64,000 nt of DNA. It comes from Deltaproteobacteria bacterium (GTDB lineage: Bacteria; Myxococcota; Myxococcia; Myxococcales; 40CM-4-68-19). How positions within the stretch are numbered: position 1 is the first letter of the stretch; the number at the start of each line of letters is the position of its first letter. Positions 17,967 to 29,188 of this stretch are shown one piece after another. The stretch covers positions 72,710 to 136,709 of the forward strand of contig VBKI01000091.1 in the NCBI GenBank assembly GCA_005879535.1. Direction: 5' to 3'. Under the pieces are notes generated by a model, which had not been told where the DNA came from, made no database searches, and was given only the letters and a program-made list of their open reading frames with translations. The position numbers and the translations under genes were made by a program.

Positions 17967-20900
17967 ACGGCGCTGCCGGGCGCATCCTTGCGGCCGCGGC
18001 GATGGGAACTCTGGCGTGCGGAAAGCCGGGCGTCGCGCCCGGCCTCGATCAGTACACCTGCGACGGCGGCCCATGTGCCGCGCCGGGCGTCATCCGAGGG
18101 CAGGTGGTCTACGACGGTCCGGCGCGAGGCGACGCCATCCTCCTGCTCTTCGATATCCGGGCGCTGCCGCCGCCCGAGGGGAATGGCACGGGCGCAGTCG
18201 CGGTAGCCCGGGTCAAGGAGTCGGCGCTGTTCCAGCGGACCGGCGACGCAGGCGCAGGCCCGTTCTCCGCTCCTTTCACGTTCACGCAGGTTCCCTCCGG
18301 GCGGAGCTATCGGATCCGCGCGTTCATCGATGCGACACGCGAGTTCGTTCCGGTCTTCGACTACGCGCAGCAGCCGCGCGCCGGAGATCCGGCAGGAACC
18401 TCGGGCGACATCGCCGTGGCCCCGGCCCAGACCGTGAGCGGCATCGAGGTCGCCCTGACGCAGACCGTTCGATACGATCCGCCGTCGTTCGAGCTCGCAG
18501 GCGGCTCGCGGACGCTGGACCAGGACATGGACCAGCCCTATCGGCTCAAGCTCCGCATCGCGCGCCTGTCGGTCCAGGGCGCAAGGTTCGACGGGGCGCA
18601 CTTCGCGCTCGAGCTGGACCGCGACGCGCAAGGCAACCGGCGCAGCACGTTCAACGACGGCCTCGACGACGTCTTTCCGCGCGTGTTCCTCCGCCAGATC
18701 GCCGGCCTCGACCAGGCAATCGTGCCTTGCCGGACGATCTCCACGCCCGTGCTGCCGGCGCTCGTGAACCTCGCCCCCGACGCGCCTCCCATCGTTCAGG
18801 ATTCGATCGACGTCCTCGTCGAGCCTTTAGCGTTCCACGCCGCCGATCTTTCGCCGCTGCCGCGCATTCCGGCCGGCAAGTACCAGGTGGTGGTCGTCCA
18901 GCGCAGCGGCCAGATGTGGACGGTCCCCAATGATCTCGGCGACGAAGCAAACGCTGCGACGCCGTACTACGCGCCGTCGCAGGGCGAGAGCATCGCGTTC
19001 GCGTCGGGCGCGCCTTTGCCGAACAGCGTCAGCGGCACCGTCGTGTGGGTCGGCGATCCGTCGATCAAGAGCGGCAACATCGTGGTGCAGGCGTACTTCG
19101 ACGATCCGTACGACCCGCCCCCTCCGGTCGGCGCCGCGTCGCCCGTGCGCGTGCAGATCATCCCCGCGGCGGCGGTAATTCCGGACGCTCAAGGCTTCAG
19201 GGCGTCCTACCGCATCGGCGGCCTGCCGCAGGGAACCTACCTCGTACAGGCGCTGGACGACGTCGACGGAAACTTCTCGACGCTGTCGCTCCTGCGGACG
19301 CCCACGCGCGGCGACCTGGTCGGCGCCATCGTCGAGCCGTCGACGGCGAGGCCGGCCGCGATCGCAGTCAGCGGCGACGTCACGGGGGAGGACGTCAGTC
19401 TCGCGCTCCGGCTTCCCGGCGATCCGCCGGCGTTCGAGGTCGATGGAGCTGGCGCTGTGCAGATGCCCGCCGACCAGGTGACGCCGCTGCGCTTCGCCCT
19501 GCGCGCGAGACCGCTCTCGTTTCCGGCGGGGAAGGCGGCCGCGCCCCGGTTCGCCGTGCAACTCGTGCGGAACTCGGGCGGCGCGGCGGTGGACACCGAT
19601 CATGACGGGCTACCCGACGTGTGGCCCCGCGTGTTCCTCGTCCGGCTGGACCCTTCGGATCCTTCCGGCTTGACGCAATACGTGTCGCCCGACCTGCATA
19701 CGACGCGCAGGCAGATGATCCCTGCCGCCGTCGACCCGACTCCGTTCCTGCCCGCGCTGCAGCCGCAGCCGGGTGGAAATGCGCCGCCGGTGCTGACGGA
19801 CAAGCTCTCGATCGTCGTCCGCCCCGCGCTGTTCGATGCCGGAACGCCGGGCGCTCCGCCGCAACGGCTGCCCTCGCTGCAGCCCGGTACGTACCGGATC
19901 GTGCTCGTCGCGCAGACCGGACAGGCCTGGCAGGTCCCAAATGAAGCCGGCTCGGCGGCGCTCGATCCGGCCGTGGTGTGTCCCGAGTCAGCCTTGACCT
20001 GCAATCCCGCGACGGTGCAGACGCAGTCGCAGAGCCGCGCCTTCCGGGTCGGCTTGCCCTCCCACCCCGTCTACACGGGCGCGATCGCGGGATCGCTGAC
20101 CGCGAACGCGGGCTCGATCGCGTCGGCGTACGTGTTCGCATACGCGGCGTCGGCGCAGCCGCCGTTCGGAGCGCCCCTGTCGGCGGACTTCCACCTGGGA
20201 ACGGAATTCCAGGGCGGCAAGGTCAGCTACACGCTGCCGAATCTTCCCAGCGGCGATTACCTGGTGACGGCCGTCGTCGACACGAGGGGCGACTTCGCCC
20301 CCGCAGCGCCAGTGTTCGCGATGGCCCCTGGCGCGGGGAGCCTCGTCGCGGCTCCCGTGACCGTGACGGTCGGCGCCTCGGTCGTCAGCGAGGATCTTCT
20401 CGCAAGCGCGCCGATGCCGCCGCGGCCAAGCTTCCAGCTCGCGGCGGCGAGCGCCGGCGCCGACGTCGATCTGGCGTTCAACGGAGGAAGCCTCGCGACG
20501 ATGCAGATCCAGATCGCCGCGGTCCTCAGTGCCAAGGTCGCGGCGGTTCACCCTGACACGTCGGCCGGACTCGCCTTGGCCTGCGGTGCCAACGGAAGGC
20601 CGACGACGGCCTCCGTCTCGATCGAGCTGATCAAGCTCCTGAGCGATGCGACGGGGCTCGCTCCCGAGCTGGACGCGCAGGGAAAGGCAACCGTGCTTTC
20701 AGGCTTTCTCGACTCCACCGAATTCGCCTCCGTCAGCTGCACGCCGGGGAGCCTCTATCCCGCGTCGGGCCTGCTCACCATCGGCATTCCGACGGTGGCG
20801 TCGGCGAAGGTGGATCTGCTCGACCCGCGCGTCGCCCCGATCGCGGTTCCGCTCGCCGCCGGGCGTTACGCCTTGAGCGTCACCTCCGCGGCGGGCCAGA

Positions 20901-21022
20901 CCTGGCGCATCCCGAACCAGCTGCAGCCCGCGCTTCTCGACCCCGCAGCGCTGATCGCCACACCGGCCGCCGCGCAGATCGTCTTGCGGACGCAGCAGGC
21001 GGCAGTGAACGTAATGCCTTAG
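17963..21022 (+). CDS. large lipoprotein with three ~300-residue repeat modules, partner of the TonB receptor
   Basis: The 1019-residue product has no recognised family. No ATG, GTG or TTG lies at a sensible place. The best start is a CTG at 17963 that overlaps the receptor's TGA (CTGA) and gives a signal ending in MGTLAC, a fair lipobox. The mature part is three tandem modules (about residues 42-325, 353-660, 704-985). Each ends with a PxGxYxxxxxxxGQxWxxPN signature: GKYQVVVVQRSGQMWTVPND, GTYRIVLVAQTGQAWQVPNE and GRYALSVTSAAGQTWRIPNQ. Modules 1 and 2 also have DG(L)xDVxPRVFL. The DTDHDGLPD in module 2 looks calcium-binding. Carbohydrate- or peptide-like substrate capture for the receptor is plausible but unproven. 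Confidence 0.8.
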   Translation: MNGAAGRILAAAAMGTLACGKPGVAPGLDQYTCDGGPCAAPGVIRGQVVYDGPARGDAILLLFDIRALPPPEGNGTGAVAVARVKESALFQRTGDAGAGPFSAPFTFTQVPSGRSYRIRAFIDATREFVPVFDYAQQPRAGDPAGTSGDIAVAPAQTVSGIEVALTQTVRYDPPSFELAGGSRTLDQDMDQPYRLKLRIARLSVQGARFDGAHFALELDRDAQGNRRSTFNDGLDDVFPRVFLRQIAGLDQAIVPCRTISTPVLPALVNLAPDAPPIVQDSIDVLVEPLAFHAADLSPLPRIPAGKYQVVVVQRSGQMWTVPNDLGDEANAATPYYAPSQGESIAFASGAPLPNSVSGTVVWVGDPSIKSGNIVVQAYFDDPYDPPPPVGAASPVRVQIIPAAAVIPDAQGFRASYRIGGLPQGTYLVQALDDVDGNFSTLSLLRTPTRGDLVGAIVEPSTARPAAIAVSGDVTGEDVSLALRLPGDPPAFEVDGAGAVQMPADQVTPLRFALRARPLSFPAGKAAAPRFAVQLVRNSGGAAVDTDHDGLPDVWPRVFLVRLDPSDPSGLTQYVSPDLHTTRRQMIPAAVDPTPFLPALQPQPGGNAPPVLTDKLSIVVRPALFDAGTPGAPPQRLPSLQPGTYRIVLVAQTGQAWQVPNEAGSAALDPAVVCPESALTCNPATVQTQSQSRAFRVGLPSHPVYTGAIAGSLTANAGSIASAYVFAYAASAQPPFGAPLSADFHLGTEFQGGKVSYTLPNLPSGDYLVTAVVDTRGDFAPAAPVFAMAPGAGSLVAAPVTVTVGASVVSEDLLASAPMPPRPSFQLAAASAGADVDLAFNGGSLATMQIQIAAVLSAKVAAVHPDTSAGLALACGANGRPTTASVSIELIKLLSDATGLAPELDAQGKATVLSGFLDSTEFASVSCTPGSLYPASGLLTIGIPTVASAKVDLLDPRVAPIAVPLAAGRYALSVTSAAGQTWRIPNQLQPALLDPAALIATPAAAQIVLRTQQAAVNVMP

Positions 21023-21112
21023 TGCGGCGAACCGGCCCAGGTCTGAGAGCGCAAAAAGAACCCGGAGCGCGCTGCCGTCACGCCCCGAGCCGCGGTCCAA
21101 TGGCGAAGCGCG

Positions 21113-21313
21113 TTATCCGCGCTGCGCTGCGGGGTCGTCGTCGAGCATGTCGTTCGGCGACGGCACCTTGCGGAGCTCACCTTTCGCGATCTTCCAGGCC
21201 TGCTGCACGACCCAGGAAAGCGAGCGGTCGAGCCGCTGCGCCTGCGACTGTATCTCGTTGAGCATCTCTTCGGGGAAGTACAGGCTCTGTTTGCGCGCGT
21301 CGTTGGCCGACAT
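21113..21313 (-). CDS. small basic ribbon-helix-helix-like protein, paralogue 2
   Basis: This 66-residue protein contains the core KQSLYFPEEMLNEIQSQAQ and a second helix RSLSWVVQQAWKIAK. It resembles the short Myxococcota family that I recall as TIGR04563: a short beta-like strand followed by two helices, as in ribbon-helix-helix DNA-binding proteins. Its ATG directly follows the TAG of the neighbouring paralogue, so the two are co-expressed. The C-terminal tail is acidic (MLDDDPAAQ). Function is unknown; DNA binding is inferred from the pattern only. Confidence 0.75.
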   Translation of the reverse strand: MSANDARKQSLYFPEEMLNEIQSQAQRLDRSLSWVVQQAWKIAKGELRKVPSPNDMLDDDPAAQRG

Positions 21314-21517
21314 CTATTCGCGCTCCTCGGACGGCCGCTCGCCGCCGATGACGTCGTTCACCGAGGGGAAGCGCATGATCTCGTTGCGGGCGATCTTCCA
21401 GGCCTGCTGAACGATCCACGAGAGCGAGCGGTCCTGCCGGTTCGCCTCCTCTTGGATCTCCCGCAGCATATCTTCGGGGAAGTAGAGGCTCTGCTTCCTC
21501 TTATCGGTACCTGCCAT
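21314..21517 (-). CDS. small basic ribbon-helix-helix-like protein, paralogue 1
   Basis: This 67-residue protein is close in sequence to the downstream paralogue: KQSLYFPEDMLREIQEEANR and RSLSWIVQQAWKIARNEI. I chose ATG 21517 because GCGGAGG lies six bases upstream and because it aligns with the start of the sibling. A longer frame to 21571 adds 18 residues without family similarity. The pair probably arose by tandem duplication and may form a heterodimer. The conserved RSLSWxVQQAWK block suggests a shared interface. Promoter elements must lie above 21518, and none was clear. Confidence 0.78.
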   Translation of the reverse strand: MAGTDKRKQSLYFPEDMLREIQEEANRQDRSLSWIVQQAWKIARNEIMRFPSVNDVIGGERPSEERE

Positions 21518-21960
21518 CAAATCCTCCGCGGAGGGGGCGACCGCCGCTCGCGGTGCGCGCACAACCGTCACCTTTGTCTAGACGTGGACGACAGCGGGGT
21601 CAAGTAAGCGACCAGCCGGCGCCAAGGTGCAGACGCGGCGGCCCTCGGCGCCGCTTTCGCGCCATCGGAACCAGCGAGGGAGCAAGCGACCGGTCGCTGG
21701 CATGAAGGTCGCACTGCCACATCGCCAGGACGGACTCGAGGAGCTCTGCGATGGCGATCGCTGGCGTGATTACGACGAAAGACGTACTGCGCCACAGCGG
21801 GACCATCGTGCGCGAGTTCGGGGCGGCCGCGTATATGCGGTGCTGCGTGGCAATCCTGCTGCGGAAGCGGACGACGTTTTTGATGTGCGTTTTGGCATTC
21901 GTTTGAGACGGGCACAGTCTCAAACCAATCGGCGCTGAGCCACCTGCGGTGGCCGCGCCG

Positions 21961-21995
21961 AAAAAAAGGCTGGCCTCAGCGTCGCTGGGCCAGCC
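21961..21995 (-). terminator. intrinsic terminator reading leftward
   Basis: GGCTGGCC (21968-21975) and GGCCAGCC (21988-21995) form a perfect 8-bp stem with a 12-nt loop. Seven A residues (21961-21967) precede it, so on the minus strand the hairpin is followed by TTTTTTT. This is a textbook Rho-independent terminator for a leftward transcript. No protein gene enters it from the right. Confidence 0.7.
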
Positions 21996-21998
21996 CAT

Positions 21999-22032
21999 GA
22001 GCCTGGAGGGGGAGGGGGGGACCCCCAGGCTC
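21999..22032. repeat. second hairpin (8-bp inverted repeat with G-rich loop)
   Basis: GAGCCTGG (21999-22006) pairs with CCAGGCTC (22025-22032). The loop is almost pure G on the plus strand (C on the minus). It lies directly next to the leftward terminator, so both could belong to one short structured minus-strand RNA. Confidence 0.4.
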
Positions 22033-22122
22033 ACTCCCAATCCTTGTCCGCGGCAAGGCGCCGCGCCACCGTCAGAACCCGCTGTCTGCGCTGGATGTTC
22101 CCGCTGCTGACCCGATGCCCCC

Positions 22123-22138
22123 TTTTCCGTCAGGAAAA
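22123..22138. promoter_or_regulatory. AT-rich palindrome upstream of tilS
   Basis: TTTTCC-GTCA-GGAAAA is a perfect 6-bp inverted repeat with a 4-nt centre, about 70 nt before the tilS start. Being AT-rich in a GC-rich genome, it could be a regulator-binding site. No family is assigned. Confidence 0.35.
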
Positions 22139-22208
22139 TTGGGTTCTCAACAGTCTACGCGCAAGGCCGTACGCCGAAATGGCGCCACGCGGCGCTACAC
22201 TCAGGCCC

Positions 22209-23524
22209 GTGGGAAATCTGGCGGACAGCGTCGAACCTGCCGTCTCCTCGGGCTTGTCGCCCAGCACCAACGTCCTGATCGCCTGCTCCGGCGGCCGTGA
22301 TTCCGTTGCTCTTGCGGCCTCCGCTGTCCGGTTGAACGTCCGGTGCGCGATCGGACACGTGGACCACGGGCTTCGCCGGGAATCCGCGTCCGAGGCCGAG
22401 CGGGTTCGCGAGCTCGCCAAACGGCTGGGGACCCGGTTTTATCTCAAGAAAATCAATGAGTTGAACCTGAGCGCGGAGGGTCTGGAGGCGGCCGCCAGAA
22501 CCGCCCGATACTCGGCGTTGACTGTTCTCGCCCACGAGGCTTCCGCGACCGCGGTCGCGACCGCGCATACCCGGACGGATCAGGCGGAAACGCTGCTGCT
22601 CCGCCTCTTCCGCGGCGCGGGACCGGGCGCGCTGGCGGGCGTCCGGCGCAGGCGAGCGCTTGCTCCCGGCGTCGAGCTGTTGCGCCCCCTGCTCGACGTT
22701 TCGCGCGCAGCGACCGAGGCGTACTGCCGCGCCCAGGGACTCGACTGGGTCGACGATCCACACAACGCCGACCCGGCCCGCGCTCGCACGCGGATTCGCG
22801 CCCTCTGGCCCAAGCTCCTCGAGCTCAATCCGCGCCTCGAGGAGGCGCTGGCGGGCGCCGCCGAATTGTTCGCCGAAGAGGACGAGCTCCTCAACGCGTT
22901 GGCGCAACGCGGCGCCGACCGGCACCCCGCGTTGCAGCGGCGCGCCCTGCTCCTCGCCGCCAATGACGCCGGTCTTCGCCCCGAGCGCCACCACCTGGAA
23001 GCGATCCTCCGTCTGCTCGACCGCGGTGAAGGCGCGCTCGACGTCCCCGGTGGGAGGGCGGTGGTCAAGTTCGAGCGCCGCCGTCCACCGCATCCGCGGC
23101 CGGCCGAGGTAGCGATCCCGGCGCCCGGCCGTTACCAGTGGGGGGCACGGGTCCTGGAGGTTGCGGGCAGCTCCGGAGAAGGAGTGGAAGTCGACGTGAC
23201 GGAGGCGCCGTTTCCCTGGACGCTGCGCGGCCGCCGGCCCGGCGATCGGTTTCGTCCTGGCGGCGGCAGGGCGAAGAAGGTCGCCGACCTGCTCATCGAC
23301 GCGCACATTCCGAAGGACGTCCGCGACCAGCTCGCGCTCCTCGCCGACGCGAAAGGCCGCGTCTTCTGGGTCGAGGGACTGCGCCCTTCTGCGGCCTGCC
23401 GCAGCGGTGGCGTCTCCTTCCGCCTGCTCCCGGAAATGAAGCCTTCGGACGGACCGTTACCGTCCAGGCGGCGGCACGAATCCCGTTCTGCTACGATGGA
23501 TCCGAGGCCAGACGAGGAGCCAAG

Positions 23525-23528
<4 letters not shown>
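22209..23528 (+). CDS. tilS: tRNA(Ile)-lysidine synthase
   Basis: This 439-residue protein has the PP-loop ATPase signature [14 protein letters not shown] near residue 21, then [21 protein letters not shown] and [19 protein letters not shown], all typical of TilS. It attaches lysine to C34 of the tRNA(Ile) CAU anticodon so that it reads AUA. I start at GTG 22209 ([11 protein letters not shown]), because the 55 codons upstream have no family similarity and a TACACT box lies just before. The stop overlaps the ftsH GTG by 4 nt. The tilS-ftsH order is common in bacteria and supports both calls. Confidence 0.9.
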
Positions 23529-25585
<2,057 letters not shown>

Positions 25586-25850
25586 GCGTTCACGGCGCGC
25601 AACCAGAACCAGGTCAGCGTCTCGTTGTACTTGACCTGCGCGCCCACTCGCACGACGTACTTGAGCAGTATCTCGCGCGCCTTTTCCGGCTGCCCACGGA
25701 ACACCAGCGCGAGCCGCAGGTGCGCGGCGTGGTTCATCTGGTGGTTCGGCAGGGTGCCCGACTTGAGGGCGTCGATGAAGGCGGCGTCGTCCATCATGGG
25801 AGTTTACAGCGCGCGCGCTGTGATCGCTCGCTTTGTGTAGAGTCGTGCCG

Positions 25851-26984
25851 GTGCGGCTGCTCGAGCTCCAGAACGAGTCCGATTCGCTCCAGGCCTGCGC
25901 GGCCGCTGGACGCTCGGTCGCCGACGGGAACCTGCGCGGTTGGGCGGCGCTGCTGACCGGCGCGGAGCCGGCCCTCGCAGAGGGATTGCGCCAATCCGGG
26001 ATCGTCGTCCTGCAAGGCTCGCGCGGCGCGCTCGCCCTCGGGAGCATCGCGCAGATCTGGCTCGCAGCGCGAAGCCTCGCGGACGCGCTGGAACGGCAGC
26101 CGCTGCGCGAGGCGGCCCAGGATCTGATGCGCCGGGCCGCAAACGTCGAGTCGCCGGCGCGAGGCACCGCCTGGAAGCTTCCACGAAGCCACCTGCCCGA
26201 GGGGCGCACGCTGGTGATGGGAATCGTGAATGCGACACCAGACTCTTTCTCGGATGGGGGCGCCTACGACCCGATCGCGCAGGGCCTGAAGTTGGCGGAG
26301 GATGGTGCAGACATCATCGACGTCGGCGGCGAGTCAACCCGGCCCAACGCAAGTCCGGTGGATGCGGTAGAGGAACGGCGTCGCACTGAGCACGTGGTTC
26401 GCGAGCTGTCCCGGCGAACGGGGCTGCCCATCAGCATCGACACCACCAAGGCCGCGGTGGCCGCGCCCGCGCTCGACGCCGGGGCCGAGATCGTCAACGA
26501 CGTTTCCGGACTGGCACGCGATCCGGAGCTGTTCCGCGCCGCAAGCGGCGCGGCGGTTTGCCTGATGCACATGCGGGGGACACCCGCCGACATGCAGTCG
26601 CGCGCCACCTATTCCGATCTGCACGGGGAAGTTGCGCAGGAGTTGACGGAAGCACTCGAGCGCGCCCGCGCCGCCGGGATCCCCGACGAGCGCATTGCGC
26701 TCGACCCCGGCCTCGGATTCGCCAAGACCGGCGTGCAGAACCTGACGCTTTTGCGCCGGCTGCGGGAACTCACGCAGCTCGGGCGACCTCTGGTCGTCGG
26801 CGCTTCCCGCAAGTCGTTCATCGGCGCCGCCACCGGAAGGCCGGCGCCGGAGCGGCTCTTCGGGAGCGTCGCCGCAGCCGTGATAGGGGCGTCGAATGGG
26901 GCTTCGGTGTTGAGGGTGCATGACGTCAAAGCCACGCGAGAGGCGCTGGCCGTTGCCGATGCCGTCGGGACGTCCGTTGCCTGA
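25851..26984 (+). CDS. folP: dihydropteroate synthase with N-terminal extension
   Basis: The DHPS core starts near residue 123 with [15 protein letters not shown]. It continues with [34 protein letters not shown] and [10 protein letters not shown], and ends with [15 protein letters not shown]. The enzyme joins p-aminobenzoate and dihydropterin diphosphate in folate synthesis. About 115 residues before the core are unusual compared with the short E. coli type; they contain [15 protein letters not shown] and [15 protein letters not shown] chose GTG 25851 over TTG 25833, because a -10-like TGTAGAGT lies just upstream and similar GTG starts follow such boxes at tilS. It lies in the conserved ftsH-folP-glmM order. 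Confidence 0.92.
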   Translation: MRLLELQNESDSLQACAAAGRSVADGNLRGWAALLTGAEPALAEGLRQSGIVVLQGSRGALALGSIAQIWLAARSLADALERQPLREAAQDLMRRAANVESPARGTAWKLPRSHLPEGRTLVMGIVNATPDSFSDGGAYDPIAQGLKLAEDGADIIDVGGESTRPNASPVDAVEERRRTEHVVRELSRRTGLPISIDTTKAAVAAPALDAGAEIVNDVSGLARDPELFRAASGAAVCLMHMRGTPADMQSRATYSDLHGEVAQELTEALERARAAGIPDERIALDPGLGFAKTGVQNLTLLRRLRELTQLGRPLVVGASRKSFIGAATGRPAPERLFGSVAAAVIGASNGASVLRVHDVKATREALAVADAVGTSVA

Positions 26985-27054
26985 CACTCGCCCGCAGTCT
27001 TGCCGCCCCGCCAACCAGGCACCAAGATTGCGTCTCACTTCAGGAGCATTCAAC

Positions 27055-28443
<1,389 letters not shown>

Positions 28444-28477
28444 ATTCGGTACACTGCGCCGCGGAGGGCCTCGCCCG

Positions 28478-29188
28478 ATGCGGCTCGGCGTCAACATCGA
28501 TCACGTCGCCACCTTGCGGCAGGCGCGCAAGGGCCGCTATCCCGATCCGGTCGCCGCCGCCGCCCTCGCCGAGCTGGGCGGAGCGGACCAGATCACCCTT
28601 CACGTGCGCGAGGATCGGCGGCACGTCAACGACCGCGACCTGGATGTGCTCCGCAAGACCGTGAACGGCACCCTGAATCTGGAGATGGCCGCGGTTCAGC
28701 CGATGCTGAACCTGGCGCTCCAGCACCGCCCCGACACGGCGACCCTCGTTCCGGAACGCCGGGAAGAGCTCACCACCGAGGGCGGTTTGGACGTCATCTC
28801 CAACCGCGAGGAGATCCGCCGCGTGGCGCAATCGCTGCGCGACGCGAGCATCGAGGTCTCCCTCTTCGTCGACCCCGACCTGGAGCAGATCAAGGCCAGC
28901 CACCGCGCCGACGCCCAGGCCGTCGAGCTGCACACCGGTCGCTACTGCGAGGCGCGCACCTCGAGGGACCGCGCCCGCGAGCTGGCCCGCATCGTCGAAG
29001 GCGCCAAGGCGGCGACCAAGCTCGGGCTCCGCGTCGCCGCCGGCCACGGCCTCGACTACTGGAACGTCAAGCCCGTGGCGGAGATCGCCGAGATCACCGA
29101 GCTGAACATCGGCTACGCGATCGTCTGCCGGGCGATCCTCACCGGCCTCGAGCGGGCGGTGCGCGACATGAAGGACCTGATCGGATGA
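28478..29188 (+). CDS. pdxJ: pyridoxine 5'-phosphate synthase
   Basis: This 236-residue protein starts RLGVNIDHVATLRQARKG and has QITLHVREDRRHV, LNLEMAAVQPML, the glutamate-bearing VELHTGRYCEA, and AAGHGLDYWNV near the end. These cover the PdxJ active site. It condenses 1-deoxyxylulose-5-phosphate with 3-amino-2-oxopropyl phosphate to make pyridoxine phosphate. The product feeds the PLP enzymes of this window, including KamE and three aminotransferases. GGAGG lies ten bases before the ATG. Its stop overlaps the next ATG by 4 nt, so pdxJ-nnrD-tsaE form one coupled unit. Confidence 0.96.
   Translation: MRLGVNIDHVATLRQARKGRYPDPVAAAALAELGGADQITLHVREDRRHVNDRDLDVLRKTVNGTLNLEMAAVQPMLNLALQHRPDTATLVPERREELTTEGGLDVISNREEIRRVAQSLRDASIEVSLFVDPDLEQIKASHRADAQAVELHTGRYCEARTSRDRARELARIVEGAKAATKLGLRVAAGHGLDYWNVKPVAEIAEITELNIGYAIVCRAILTGLERAVRDMKDLIG

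Larger units (their letters stand above)
21518..22208. other. 691-nt region without a supported gene
   Basis: Frames open here on both strands give arginine-rich, low-quality translations without domains, so none is called. It should hold the promoter of the small-protein pair (left side, minus strand). It also holds hairpins at 21961-21995, 21999-22032 and 22123-22138, and the tilS promoter: TACACT at 22193-22198 resembles a -10 box. The hairpins are listed separately. Confidence 0.5.

Noticed and set aside
14001-18074. 1357-codon open frame on the minus strand, opposite the kinase and TonB receptor
   Set aside because: Arg/Gly/Ala/Pro/Val-rich translation without domains; mirrors third-position GC bias opposite real genes.
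21113-21517. The small paralogous pair as a toxin-antitoxin module
   Set aside because: Both proteins are homologous to each other and no toxin-like gene is adjacent.
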